Assembly: GCA_937895785.1 (NCBI GenBank)
Contig: CALBKW010000032.1
Location: 1 to 11,295, forward strand
DNA: 11,295 nucleotides
Reading direction: 5' to 3'
Source of the DNA: an uncultured Candidatus Melainabacteria bacterium
GTDB lineage: Bacteria; Cyanobacteriota; Vampirovibrionia; Gastranaerophilales; Gastranaerophilaceae
Shown in pieces: positions 1-6,872 of this stretch (within the stretch, counting starts at the first letter, position 1; each line of letters starts with the position of its first letter). Both the position numbers and the translations under genes were made by a program. The notes beneath the pieces are model-generated. The model had not been told where the DNA came from and ran no database searches. It saw only the letters and a list, made by a program, of their open reading frames with translations.

Positions 1-77
1 AGTTCAGAATGACATTATTTGAATATTCTTGACCCAAGAAACGAGCTCAAAATGATATTAGGTTGAATGTATTGAAG

Positions 78-83
78 TATAAT
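78..83 (+). promoter_or_regulatory. Candidate -10 box for the SPOR gene
   Basis: A perfect TATAAT lies about 60 bases before the SPOR gene ATG. No convincing -35 box sits 16-18 bases upstream (the sequence there is ATATTA-like), and TTGACC at 29-34 is too far away to pair with it. In AT-rich DNA a lone TATAAT is weak evidence. The rest of bases 1-143 shows no gene. Confidence 0.3.
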
Positions 84-143
84 TTATAGACTTTTAATAT
101 TGTTTTAGATAGAATAATCATGAAGTGAAAAGGATTTGATTTT

Positions 144-845
144 ATGACCCAAAAACAACAACAAGAATATCAAAGCTATAAAAGATACAAGAAAAACAAA
201 GATGTTACTGCGCAAAATATTTTGACAGTATTTACAACAACATTTTTAATTATGTTAGTTTTCTTTATCGGCGCTGCAAGGAGAATGACTCCAAGCGTTG
301 ATGTTTCAATTGGTGAAGATTCAGCAGTAGATGCAAAAGAATCAGGTTTGGGCGTAAAAGGTTTTATTGATAACAGATTAAGAGCTATTCAATCAGAAGA
401 TACAAACGTTATGGCTAAAAAGGTAGAAGAAGCCAGAAACAAGTTTGAAGAAGATGATGAAGATGAATATTTTGATAAAACTTTAGAAGAAAAAGTTAAA
501 ATTCCTGTTAAAAAGGTTAAACAAGAAGTAAAACAAGTAACTCAAGATGTTCAACAAGTTCAACAAGAGCATAAGACTGTTACAACAGCTCCTCCAAAAC
601 CTGTTGAAATTCCAAGTGCTTACAACCCAGTAATCAAAGTTGTTGTAGGTAGCTATTCTTCAATTGACCAAGCAAAAGTTGCTCAATCAATCTTGCAAGA
701 GGCTGGTTTGGGTGTTACTCCTTTTGTAAAAAATATTCAAGGAACATATACGCTTCAAGTGGGTTCATTCTCATCTGAGGCAAAAGCTCAATCACTTGCT
801 AATGAACTTTTAAAACACAATTACCCAGCAAGAATAATCAAATAA
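144..845 (+). CDS. Membrane-anchored SPOR-domain protein
   Basis: A 233-residue protein with a basic, Gln/Lys-rich cytoplasmic start (1-24), one hydrophobic segment at about 25-44, an acidic then Lys/Gln/Val-rich linker (about 95-150, probably extended or coiled), and a C-terminal SPOR domain at about 163-233. The SPOR fold shows in its two half-repeats, VVVGSYSS (166-173) and LQVGSFSS (204-211), each followed by an Ala-rich helix. SPOR domains bind peptidoglycan glycans stripped of stem peptides, as at division septa (family knowledge), so a septal or wall role is inferred. The type II topology (FtsN/DedD-like layout) fits. An AAAAGGA ribosome site lies 10 bases before the ATG. The kinase gene follows 20 bases downstream and is probably co-transcribed. 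No catalytic domain is visible. Confidence 0.88.
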   Translation: MTQKQQQEYQSYKRYKKNKDVTAQNILTVFTTTFLIMLVFFIGAARRMTPSVDVSIGEDSAVDAKESGLGVKGFIDNRLRAIQSEDTNVMAKKVEEARNKFEEDDEDEYFDKTLEEKVKIPVKKVKQEVKQVTQDVQQVQQEHKTVTTAPPKPVEIPSAYNPVIKVVVGSYSSIDQAKVAQSILQEAGLGVTPFVKNIQGTYTLQVGSFSSEAKAQSLANELLKHNYPARIIK

Positions 846-865
846 TTTAATAATCGAGGTACAAC

Positions 866-1915
866 ATGTTTAATATCGTGACGATTGGTAGTGCTACAAT
901 TGATGTTTTCGTAAAATGTGACGAGGCAAATATTGTATCAGTAAATTCTATTGATAAAAAATCAGAATTTATGAGTTATAGATACGGTTCAAAGATTGAT
1001 ATCACAGATTTTGATACCAAAGTAGGTGGCGGCGGTGTAAATACAGCCATTAACTTTGCAAATTTGGGGTATAACACATCTGCAATTTTCAAATGTGGTG
1101 AAGATTTTTATGCTCACGGAATAATGAACTACTTAAAAGACAAAAACTTAGACTTGTCGCACATTGTTCGAACTTCAAAAACTTCGACAGGTTTTTCAGT
1201 AATTTTGGTAAGCTTCCAAGGTGATAGAACTGTTTTGGCTCACCGTGGTGGTAATGGTGAAATTAAAAAAGAAGATATAGATTTTGATGCAATAAAACAA
1301 GCTAAATTCTTATATTTGGCACCGTTAAATGGTAAATCAACAAAGATTTTAGAACCAATTGTTGAATTTGCACATGACAATGATGTAAAAATCTGTGTTA
1401 ATGCAGGTTCATCAAGCCTTAAAAAAGGTTTCAATTATATGAAACACATTTTGGAAAACGCTCATATTGTAGTTATGAATAAAGAAGAAGCTCAAATGTG
1501 TACTGGCATTGAAGTTCGTCCAAATACATCAGATGAAGATTTTTCAAAAGAAAAAGTCCACCCAGATGTTGTTAAAATGTTGAAAAAATTGAAAGTTAAA
1601 GATTATCAATTGGTTGTAATAACAGACGGAAACAAAGGTGCTTATGCTTATGCAAACGATAAAATTTATATAGCACCAATCTTCCCAAGCAAAGTTGTTT
1701 CAACATTAGGTGCTGGTGATGCATTTGCATCAACATTATGCGCTACACTTCATGCTAAAAATGCAGATATTTGCAAAGCATTGATGTATGGCTCTGTAAA
1801 CTCAAGTTCTGTTGTTTCAAACTTTGGTGCATCAGAAGGTCTTTTAACATTTGAAGAAATTGAAGAAAAACTAAAAGACCATCCTGAATACAAATGCGAT
1901 GTTATAGATGCGTAA
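866..1915 (+). CDS. PfkB-family carbohydrate/nucleoside kinase
   Basis: A 349-residue ribokinase-fold (PfkB) kinase of typical length. The N-terminal strand GSATIDVF is followed by the glycine-rich substrate-side motif GGGGVNTAINFANLG (from residue 54). The C-terminal PfkB signature reads STLGAGDAFAS, with G282-A283-G284 forming the anion hole and D285 the expected catalytic base. The family phosphorylates a hydroxyl of sugars or nucleosides with ATP; the substrate cannot be told from sequence, and ribokinase, adenosine kinase and fructokinase branches all remain possible. The canonical DTxGAGD is STLGAGD here, a common relaxation. GAGG at 856-859 is the ribosome site. It lies 20 bases after the SPOR gene with no terminator between, so the two are likely one transcript, ended by the inverted repeat at 1958-1990. 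Confidence 0.9.
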   Translation: MFNIVTIGSATIDVFVKCDEANIVSVNSIDKKSEFMSYRYGSKIDITDFDTKVGGGGVNTAINFANLGYNTSAIFKCGEDFYAHGIMNYLKDKNLDLSHIVRTSKTSTGFSVILVSFQGDRTVLAHRGGNGEIKKEDIDFDAIKQAKFLYLAPLNGKSTKILEPIVEFAHDNDVKICVNAGSSSLKKGFNYMKHILENAHIVVMNKEEAQMCTGIEVRPNTSDEDFSKEKVHPDVVKMLKKLKVKDYQLVVITDGNKGAYAYANDKIYIAPIFPSKVVSTLGAGDAFASTLCATLHAKNADICKALMYGSVNSSSVVSNFGASEGLLTFEEIEEKLKDHPEYKCDVIDA

Positions 1916-1957
1916 GGATTGGTGAAATTCTGTGAAAAAATTATAAAAAACACAATA

Positions 1958-1990
1958 AAAGGCGGTCGGTGAAGTTCACCGACCGCCTTT
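1958..1990. terminator. Bidirectional intrinsic terminator
   Basis: A perfect 16-bp inverted repeat (1958-1973 and 1975-1990) around a single central base, with the GC-rich core GGCGGTCGGTGAA, lies between the convergent kinase and GGDEF genes. On the - strand the stem is followed by TTTTATTG and further T-rich sequence, a good terminator for the GGDEF gene. On the + strand the U tract is short (TTT inside the stem, then AAAA), but the stem is very strong. It most likely serves both genes. Confidence 0.88.
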
Positions 1991-2011
1991 AAAAGATATC
2001 TTTTCAAAATC

Positions 2012-2893
2012 CTAAAATTCTAAGTTAATTTGAGAGAATTGAACGATTTTGTTTTTACCACGTTTTTTAGCGTTGTACAATGCGTGTTCTGCATATCTGA
2101 TAACAGTGTTAGCATCTTCTTCAACGTTAGCTAAGCAAGGGTATGTAGAAATACCACCTGAAACTGTGATTGGGTGTCTTTCTTCTTCGCCTGCTGGGAT
2201 AAATTCCATTTTTTCGATGTTACGTCTGAAACGTTCAGCGAACAAGAAAGCATTGTCTTCAGAAGTGTTTGGAAGGATTACGATAAATTCTTCGTCACCG
2301 TAACGAGTCAAAACATCTTCTTTTCTAATCATAGCTTTCAATTTATCTGCAAAGTTTTTCAATAAAACGTCGCCCCATTCATAGCCATACATATCGTTAA
2401 CAACTTTGAAGAAGTCGATATCGAACAACAAGCATGACAATGGAGTTTTGTAACGTCTTGCACGTGAAATTTCTGCATCTAAACGTTCTTGTAAGTATTT
2501 TCTGTTATGTAAACCTGTTAATTCATCAGTTGTAGAAACTTCGTTGATTTTATCGTGAAACTCTTTAACTTTGAACAATGAATTAATACGAGTCATTAAA
2601 ACATCTTTGTTAATTGGTGTTGAGATGTAGTCATAAGTTAAAGCTCTAACTGTAACATCATTGATTGGTTCACCAACGAATAATACAGGAACTTTGAATT
2701 TTGTTGTCATTAAAACATCTTTCAAGTTTGGTACATCTTCAACGATTAAAAGATATGGGTTTAAAAGTTCGTATTCTTTTAAATCTTCTGCCAATTCAAC
2801 TCGAATAGAGGCATTATCAATATTATCAAGATTTTCGATTATATCTTTAATGTCAGATTGTTTTTTAGTTGTATAAATAACTATGTTTTTCAT
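2012..2893 (-). CDS. GGDEF protein with degenerate receiver domain
   Basis: A 293-residue protein with a receiver-like domain (1-108) joined to a GGDEF domain (about 120-290). The GGDEF part has DELTGLHNR (123-131), the metal-binding FDIDFFKVVND (157-167, D158) and an allosteric I-site RxxD (R190-D193) exactly five residues before the signature. The signature reads GDEEF (199-203), not GGDEF or GGEEF: the second glycine is Asp. The receiver is degenerate. The usual conserved Lys before Pro is Thr (STPIN, 91-95), no acidic pair is visible near the N-terminus, and VED (51-53) stands where the phospho-Asp motif should be. It may make c-di-GMP weakly or act as a c-di-GMP-binding effector. AGGAG lies 5 bases before the ATG. 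The upstream operon ends 59 bases away. Confidence 0.92.
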   Translation of the reverse strand: MKNIVIYTTKKQSDIKDIIENLDNIDNASIRVELAEDLKEYELLNPYLLIVEDVPNLKDVLMTTKFKVPVLFVGEPINDVTVRALTYDYISTPINKDVLMTRINSLFKVKEFHDKINEVSTTDELTGLHNRKYLQERLDAEISRARRYKTPLSCLLFDIDFFKVVNDMYGYEWGDVLLKNFADKLKAMIRKEDVLTRYGDEEFIVILPNTSEDNAFLFAERFRRNIEKMEFIPAGEEERHPITVSGGISTYPCLANVEEDANTVIRYAEHALYNAKKRGKNKIVQFSQINLEF

Positions 2894-2916
2894 GTCTTCT
2901 CCTAATATTTGTCATA

Positions 2917-2945
2917 ATTATAACAAATAGAACAAAAAAAAGCAA
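2917..2945 (-). promoter_or_regulatory. Promoter of the GGDEF gene
   Basis: On the - strand TTGCTT (2940-2945) is followed after 17 bases by TATAAT (2917-2922), predicting a start near 2910 and a leader of about 17 bases that holds the AGGAG site. The -35 box matches only TTG of TTGACA, and the spacer is a T-run. There is no clear terminator after the upstream metW-like gene, so read-through is also possible. Confidence 0.55.
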
Positions 2946-2952
2946 TACTACT

Positions 2953-3564
2953 TTATTTTGTCAGTACAAATATAGCATCTTCCGCAAACAAAGGGCTTAT
3001 TAGTTTTGTAATTATATTTTTTCTGATTTTTCCATTTGTGAAGTACAGCGACTTCAAGATTTTAAAATTATTCTTTTTTGCAAATTCAAAAAAGTCGTTG
3101 ATTGTAAGCAAGTGAATGTTTGGCGTGTCGTACCATTCAAATGGCAAGCGTTCAGATTTTGGCATTCGTCCTTTGAACATTAGATAAAAACGAACCTTCC
3201 AATATGCAAAGTTTGGAAAGCTTACGACACATTTTTTACCAACTCTAAGCATTTCGTTTATTACATAATCAGGTTTTTCTGTAGATTGAAGTGTGCTGTT
3301 AAGAATTACATAGTCGTATTCCTCGTCTGCAAATTGTTTTAGTCCTTCGTCAATGTCGCCTTGTATTGTACATACGCCGTTTTGGATACTTTCAATTACT
3401 GAATTTTCGTCTATTTCAATTCCTTTACCTTGAATGTTTTTCTTGTCTTTAAGCATTTTTAGCAGTGTTCCATCACCACTGCCCAAGTCAAGAACCGTCG
3501 AATTTTCTTCTACAATATCAACGATTGATGCGTAGTTTACGTGTAATCTTTGGCTATTTTCCAT
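2953..3564 (-). CDS. metW: MetW-like SAM-dependent methyltransferase
   Basis: A 203-residue class I methyltransferase with the full MetW pattern: SAM motif I VLDLGSGDG (24-32), the ribose-binding acidic residue in GIEID (E50), GDIDEGL (69-75), YDYVILNSTLQST (83-95), SFPNFAYWKVRF with KGRMP (115-135) and EWYDTPNIHLLT (143-154). Length is typical for MetW. MetW is known as the partner of homoserine O-acyltransferase MetX in methionine synthesis, but no metX lies in this window, so the role here is less certain. The ATG lies inside the end of the yihY-like gene (11-base overlap, ATGGAAAATAG) with AGGA 8 bases upstream, so translation is probably coupled. It is the third gene of the nrnA-yihY-metW operon. 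Confidence 0.87.
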   Translation of the reverse strand: MENSQRLHVNYASIVDIVEENSTVLDLGSGDGTLLKMLKDKKNIQGKGIEIDENSVIESIQNGVCTIQGDIDEGLKQFADEEYDYVILNSTLQSTEKPDYVINEMLRVGKKCVVSFPNFAYWKVRFYLMFKGRMPKSERLPFEWYDTPNIHLLTINDFFEFAKKNNFKILKSLYFTNGKIRKNIITKLISPLFAEDAIFVLTK

Positions 3565-4405
3565 TCGTAATTCCTAGTCTGTTATAAACTTGCGAATTTA
3601 TTTCTGCTCCAACAAGAATAAGTATTGATGAGTAATATAGCCAAACCATTAATACTGCGAAAGCTCCAATTGTGCCGTAGATAAAGTTGTATGTGTGCAA
3701 ATTGTTTACGTAGATTGAAAATCCCCAAGAGCCTAATAACCAAAATGTGCTGAAAAAGAATGTTCCAGGGATTGTGCTTTTTAATTTTAAAAGTTCAGGA
3801 CCTTTTAAATCTGGTAAAATGTAGTAATGCAAAAAGGCCATTACGTAAAGCGCAATAAACGAAATTGGCCAACGTAAGAACATCCACATAGATGCGGCTT
3901 CTTGACCCAAGTGCAAATATGTTACACAGAAGTTGAAAATAATTTTACCAAAAATGATTAAGTTTACTGTTATGAACAAAACAGCAGTGTTTACAATCAA
4001 CATAAAGAAAGCAAGTATACGAGTGTAAAGAAACGAGCGAGTTTCACCAATTTTATAAGCTCTATTTAAGCCTTTAGCAATAATTGCAAGCGTATTAGTC
4101 GTTAAAAATACTGTGATTACAAAACCAAGAATCGCCCAAAAACCACCTTTTGAATAGAATACAGCTTCTTTTAAAACTGTAAATACTAGTTCTACCGATT
4201 CGTCAGGCATGATTTGAACCAAAAATGACAGAATAGGTCTGATAAAATCGTGTTTTCCTGCCCAACTGAAAATACCAGTAAGAAATAGTAACGCAGGAAA
4301 TATGCCTAAAACGCACATAAATCCCATTTCAGATGCCATTCCGAAAAAGTCGTTGTCTACGACAGATTTTATTAATCGTTTTAAGTAAATAATGACTTTC
4401 TTCAT
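3554..4405 (-). CDS. YihY/BrkB (UPF0761) family membrane protein
   Basis: A 283-residue integral membrane protein with about six hydrophobic segments (roughly 28-49, 88-110, 127-155, 173-196, 212-234 and 243-268) and a short basic N-terminus. The C-terminal signature YGTIGAFAVLMVWLYYSS followed by LVGAEIN (243-270) and the LPDLK loop (198-201) before the fifth segment are hallmarks of the YihY/BrkB family. These proteins were once misnamed ribonuclease BN; their function is still unclear, possibly transport or envelope related. Length is normal. Its ATG overlaps the stop of the DHH gene by one base (TAATG), with an AGGGTG ribosome site inside the DHH coding end, so the two are translationally coupled. 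Confidence 0.9.
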   Translation of the reverse strand: MKKVIIYLKRLIKSVVDNDFFGMASEMGFMCVLGIFPALLFLTGIFSWAGKHDFIRPILSFLVQIMPDESVELVFTVLKEAVFYSKGGFWAILGFVITVFLTTNTLAIIAKGLNRAYKIGETRSFLYTRILAFFMLIVNTAVLFITVNLIIFGKIIFNFCVTYLHLGQEAASMWMFLRWPISFIALYVMAFLHYYILPDLKGPELLKLKSTIPGTFFFSTFWLLGSWGFSIYVNNLHTYNFIYGTIGAFAVLMVWLYYSSILILVGAEINSQVYNRLGITNGK

Positions 4406-5370
4406 TAAACACCCTGTTTTTTGATTAACTCAATAAGTTTTTTTACTGCATCTTTTGCGTTATGTTTGATTACGCAACCTGCCGCAAACTTGTGCCCACC
4501 ACCGTTGAACTCAGAACAAACGTCTGCAACATCAATGTTTTTGCTACGCATAGACACTTTAAACATCTTGTTGTCAAGTTCTTTCAATATAAATGCAACT
4601 TCTGTTGTTTCAATTGCTCTTAAAAATTCAACTAAACCTTCAGTGAAGTCCTCACCACCGCCGAATTTTTCAAGGTCTTTTTTGTAAACAACAGTGTAAG
4701 CTATTTTGTCGTCATTTGAAAATTCAGCCTTGCTAATGCAGTATGCTTGGAACATAACCAAATTTTTAGACTTTGATTCATAGCAATTTTTATAAACTTT
4801 TTTAGGGTTAGCACCTGCTGTAACAAGTTTTGAGGCAATTTTTAAGGCTCTTGAACTTGTGTTGTCAAATCTAAACCCACCTGTATCTGTTAAAATTGCG
4901 GTGTAGATTGCTTCTGCAATTTTTTCATCGACTTTCCAACCGTGATTTTCTGCTATTTGGAACAAAACTTCACCAGTAGAGCTTGCTTCGCTTTCAACAA
5001 ATTTAATGTTGGCATCATAGTTGTTTGTCTTGTGGTGGTCGATTGTAGCCTTAATCATCGCTTTTTCATAGAAGATTTGAGCATCAAAAATTCGGTCTAA
5101 TGCTGCAACATCAACAAGGATAACCATATCATACACCATAGAATTATCAAATTCAGAGATGTGCTTAACGTCCTTTGCTCCGCTTAGGTATTCGTACATT
5201 TTAGGGTATTTTGATACAATCATCATTTCAGCCTTTTTCTTGTAGTGGCTGTAAATTAAATCCCTAAGTGCAATCATAGAACCTAAAGCATCGCCGTCTG
5301 GGTTGACGTGAGTTATTATTAATATATTCTTTGATTTTTTTATGCTATCATCTAAGTTCAAATGTTCCAT
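4405..5370 (-). CDS. nrnA: DHH/DHHA1 phosphoesterase, NrnA-like
   Basis: A 321-residue bifunctional oligoribonuclease/pAp-phosphatase-type protein. The DHH domain shows THVNPDGDALGS (H21, D25, D27), D87 in VDVAALD, the D111-H112-H113 triad and TDTGG (D162), which together bind the two Mn ions. The DHHA1 domain ends with FNGGGHKFAAG (GGGH at 290-293), the substrate-binding loop. Family members hydrolyse 2-5-mer RNA (nanoRNA) and pAp, and some cleave pGpG or cyclic dinucleotides, so substrate breadth here is inference. All catalytic residues look intact and the length is typical. It is the first gene of a - strand operon with yihY and metW. Its ATG lies 6 bases after an extended -10 box, with no room for a ribosome site, which supports a leaderless start. 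Confidence 0.92.
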   Translation of the reverse strand: MEHLNLDDSIKKSKNILIITHVNPDGDALGSMIALRDLIYSHYKKKAEMMIVSKYPKMYEYLSGAKDVKHISEFDNSMVYDMVILVDVAALDRIFDAQIFYEKAMIKATIDHHKTNNYDANIKFVESEASSTGEVLFQIAENHGWKVDEKIAEAIYTAILTDTGGFRFDNTSSRALKIASKLVTAGANPKKVYKNCYESKSKNLVMFQAYCISKAEFSNDDKIAYTVVYKKDLEKFGGGEDFTEGLVEFLRAIETTEVAFILKELDNKMFKVSMRSKNIDVADVCSEFNGGGHKFAAGCVIKHNAKDAVKKLIELIKKQGV

Positions 5371-5376
5371 TGCTTA

Positions 5377-5385
5377 ATTATAGCA
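5377..5385 (-). promoter_or_regulatory. Extended -10 promoter of the nrnA operon
   Basis: On the - strand TGCTATAAT is a perfect extended -10 element (TGn plus TATAAT at 5377-5382). The place for a -35 box (5400-5405) reads AAGCCC, so the extended -10 probably carries recognition. Only TAAGCA separates the box from the ATG at 5370, so transcription should begin at or next to the start codon. Confidence 0.6.
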
Positions 5386-5408
5386 CACAAATATGAAATG
5401 GGCTTAAT

Positions 5409-5747
5409 ATGACAAAAAAAGTTCTGTATACTAATTTTGAAGGCATTGATGACACTTTGGCAAAAATGCTGGAAGATAAAAATTTTAGAAAAGCGATTAC
5501 TAAAAGTAATCTTTTTAAGTTCTGGCAAAAAGTTGTAGGAGAAAAGTTTAAGGACAATTCTAAGCCGTTTTCAATGACGACGAATGGAGTTATGATAATC
5601 GCGTGCAAAAATCCAGCAGTCGCTCAGGAATTAATGTTTCGTAAAACAAAAATTTTGACAGAATTAACCCCATATCTTAAATCCTTGAAAATGAAAATTT
5701 CAGATTTGAGATTTGATGTAAAACGTTGGGTTGATGAAGATGAGTAA
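5409..5747 (+). CDS. dciA: DciA-like (DUF721) protein, probable replicative helicase loader
   Basis: A 112-residue protein with the DUF721/DciA core: FKFWQKVVGEKFKDNSKP (W39, V43-G44), a central strand NGVMIIACKNPAVAQEL (59-75), then MFRKTKILTELTPYLKSL and a final strand ISDLRFDVKRW. DciA interacts with DnaB helicase and replaces DnaC/DnaI in many bacterial phyla (family knowledge), so it likely loads the replicative helicase. It is short compared with proteobacterial DciA but retains the whole KH-like core; the acidic C-terminus (DEDE) has no extra domain. It is divergent from the nrnA operon with 38 bases between the starts. Its ribosome site is weak (GGG 8 bases upstream), and the ATGs just upstream are out of frame and stop at once, which fixes the start. 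Confidence 0.8.
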   Translation: MTKKVLYTNFEGIDDTLAKMLEDKNFRKAITKSNLFKFWQKVVGEKFKDNSKPFSMTTNGVMIIACKNPAVAQELMFRKTKILTELTPYLKSLKMKISDLRFDVKRWVDEDE

Positions 5748-5785
5748 GACAAAATTGGCTTATCGTCTTAATTTACATTATATTA

Positions 5786-5809
5786 TTTCGTTAAATCTTT
5801 CGTTAAATC
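5786..5809. repeat. Perfect 12-bp tandem direct repeat
   Basis: TTTCGTTAAATC occurs twice with no gap (5786-5797 and 5798-5809). It is non-coding and lies about 40 bases after the dciA-like gene. It could be a protein-binding site or a slippage product. Confidence 0.85.
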
Positions 5810-5827
5810 AAATTTGTCCGCTTTAAA

Positions 5828-5849
5828 ACGTACGTGTTTTTACGTACGT
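5828..5849. repeat. Paired ACGTACGT palindromes
   Basis: ACGTACGT stands at 5828-5835 and again at 5842-5849, separated by GTTTTT. Each copy is self-complementary, and the two can also pair as an 8-bp stem with a 6-base T-rich loop. The flanks (AAA on both sides) do not extend the stem. On the + strand this could be a modest hairpin but no U tract follows. Confidence 0.75.
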
Positions 5850-5995
5850 AAATTTACTTACACACACGGCTTAAACTTTTTAATGAAAGTGATTTGCAGG
5901 TTTTAAAAAGATTTTTGACTATTATAGCTTTAGTTCTAGAGATTGAATGAACTTGTGTTTTAGTTATAACATAGTTTATAGCGTTTGTGTGAAAT

Positions 5996-6583
5996 TTATT
6001 GAGTTAATTCCCTAATCATTTTTTGTGCAGGAAAATAATTTGGTAAAACCTCCAAAGAAGTTTCAAACTCGTGTAATGCAAGCAATTTGCTGTTGTGCTT
6101 TAAATGATAATTGCCATATATAAAATGTAGTTCAGGATCGTTGTAACAACGGTCAACGCCTTTGTTTAAGAATATCTTAGCCACTTCCCAATAGTTATAA
6201 TTTATCAATGCCCTAGCGATAAACTTGTAACTTTCTTGGTTTATCTGATAAAAAATGTCTGCAGAATTTATTACATTTTCAACGTATTCGCTTAATCCAG
6301 CCTTAATTAAAAGCCCAATATCAATTTCTAAAAAGTTCCTGATTTGCAGGTATGACGGAAAAAATTGAATGTAATTCTTCATGAACTGAATTAATAAATA
6401 TGCCCAATCAGCGCGTAAATCCTTATCTCTAACTATACTAAAAGTGCTCTTTGCCTCGTCAAGCTTGTCGCTAAGCAACTCACAATAACCTACTTCCAAA
6501 AGCATACCATTTGCTTTGAAAAAAGGCTCGCAATCCTTTATTCGTATATCAGTTAAGCATTTTTTTGCCTGTTCGTAGTTCAT
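5996..6583 (-). CDS. Small cytoplasmic TPR-like protein downstream of csrA
   Basis: A 195-residue soluble protein without signal peptide or membrane segment. The C-terminal half looks like two or three TPR-type helix pairs, at about 115-146 (YKFIARALINYNYWEVAKIFLNKG) and 150-183 (ELHFIYGNYHLKH to LEVLPNY, with the typical Ala/Gly, Tyr and terminal Pro). The N-terminal half is also helical and probably holds more degenerate repeats. I do not recognise a named family. It starts one base after the csrA stop (TAA-A-ATG), so it is the last gene of the secreted-TPR-fliW-csrA operon and is translated with CsrA. A protein-binding partner in the CsrA/FliW circuit is a guess from position only. Confidence 0.8.
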   Translation of the reverse strand: MNYEQAKKCLTDIRIKDCEPFFKANGMLLEVGYCELLSDKLDEAKSTFSIVRDKDLRADWAYLLIQFMKNYIQFFPSYLQIRNFLEIDIGLLIKAGLSEYVENVINSADIFYQINQESYKFIARALINYNYWEVAKIFLNKGVDRCYNDPELHFIYGNYHLKHNSKLLALHEFETSLEVLPNYFPAQKMIRELTQ

Positions 6584-6584
6584 T

Positions 6585-6869
6585 TTATTGGTTTTCAGAT
6601 GTGTTTTTCTTTAAAATAACCTTTTTAGGCGCACTTTTCTTGTCTTGTGGCATTAAATCAGATAAAGAGCCTAAATCCGCCAATGAAGTGCTTTCTGACT
6701 GTTTGTTTGCGTTTTGAATTTGTACGTAAACTTCTTCACGGTAAATCTTCACGTCTTTTGGAGCGTTGATGGCAATTTTGCAGTTATCCACTTTTGATTC
6801 CAAAATTGTAATCTCGATTTCGTCGTTTATAATAATCTTTTGACCGTTTTTTCTTGATAATATAAGCAT
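6585..6869 (-). CDS. csrA: Carbon storage regulator CsrA with long C-terminal tail
   Basis: Residues 1-55 are a clear CsrA: MLILSRKNGQKIIIND with the N-terminal RNA-contact strand, central IAINAPKDVKIYREEVYVQIQ, and the key Arg at position 44 of YREE. CsrA dimers bind GGA in RNA hairpin loops and usually block ribosome access. At 94 residues it is longer than the usual 60-75: residues about 58-94 are a polar tail, first Ser/Leu/Asp-rich, then Lys-rich (KKSAPKKVILKKN). FliW binds the C-terminal region in the Bacillus system, so the tail may affect that contact or RNA affinity (inference). It starts 3 bases after the fliW stop; GGTGAG at the fliW end is its ribosome site. The TPR gene follows after one base. 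Confidence 0.95.
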   Translation of the reverse strand: MLILSRKNGQKIIINDEIEITILESKVDNCKIAINAPKDVKIYREEVYVQIQNANKQSESTSLADLGSLSDLMPQDKKSAPKKVILKKNTSENQ

Positions 6870-6872
6870 TTG

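Larger units (their letters stand above)
5748..5995. other. Convergent intergenic gap with short repeats
   Basis: This 248-base AT-rich gap lies between the tails of the dciA-like and small TPR genes. It holds no reading frame of note. A short TAAGAC/GTCTTA stem (5745-5750 and 5765-5770) just after the dciA-like stop may be a weak terminator, with no real U tract. The tandem repeat at 5786-5809 and the ACGTACGT pair at 5828-5849 are listed separately. No classical terminator for the - strand operon is seen. Confidence 0.5.

Noticed and set aside
29..57. TTGACC with a TGATAT-like box as a promoter for the SPOR gene
   Set aside because: The spacer and -10 match are poor; TATAAT at 78-83 is a better, though still weak, candidate.
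1750..2007. 85-residue - strand reading frame across the end of the kinase gene
   Set aside because: It is antisense to the PfkB C-terminus and runs through the terminator stem; no ribosome site or family resemblance.
4421..4687. 88-residue + strand reading frame
   Set aside because: Antisense shadow of the DHHA1 part of the nrnA-like gene; composition and lack of ribosome site argue against coding.
5828..5849. ACGTACGT hairpin as an intrinsic terminator
   Set aside because: The stem is only 8 bp of alternating sequence, the flanks do not pair and no U tract follows on either strand.
6784..6791. TTATCCAC, a near-match to a DnaA box (also at 10392-10399)
   Set aside because: Both lie inside conserved coding sequence (codons for Val-Asp-Asn in csrA and the NAGPA gene), are single and 3.6 kb apart, so no origin is supported.
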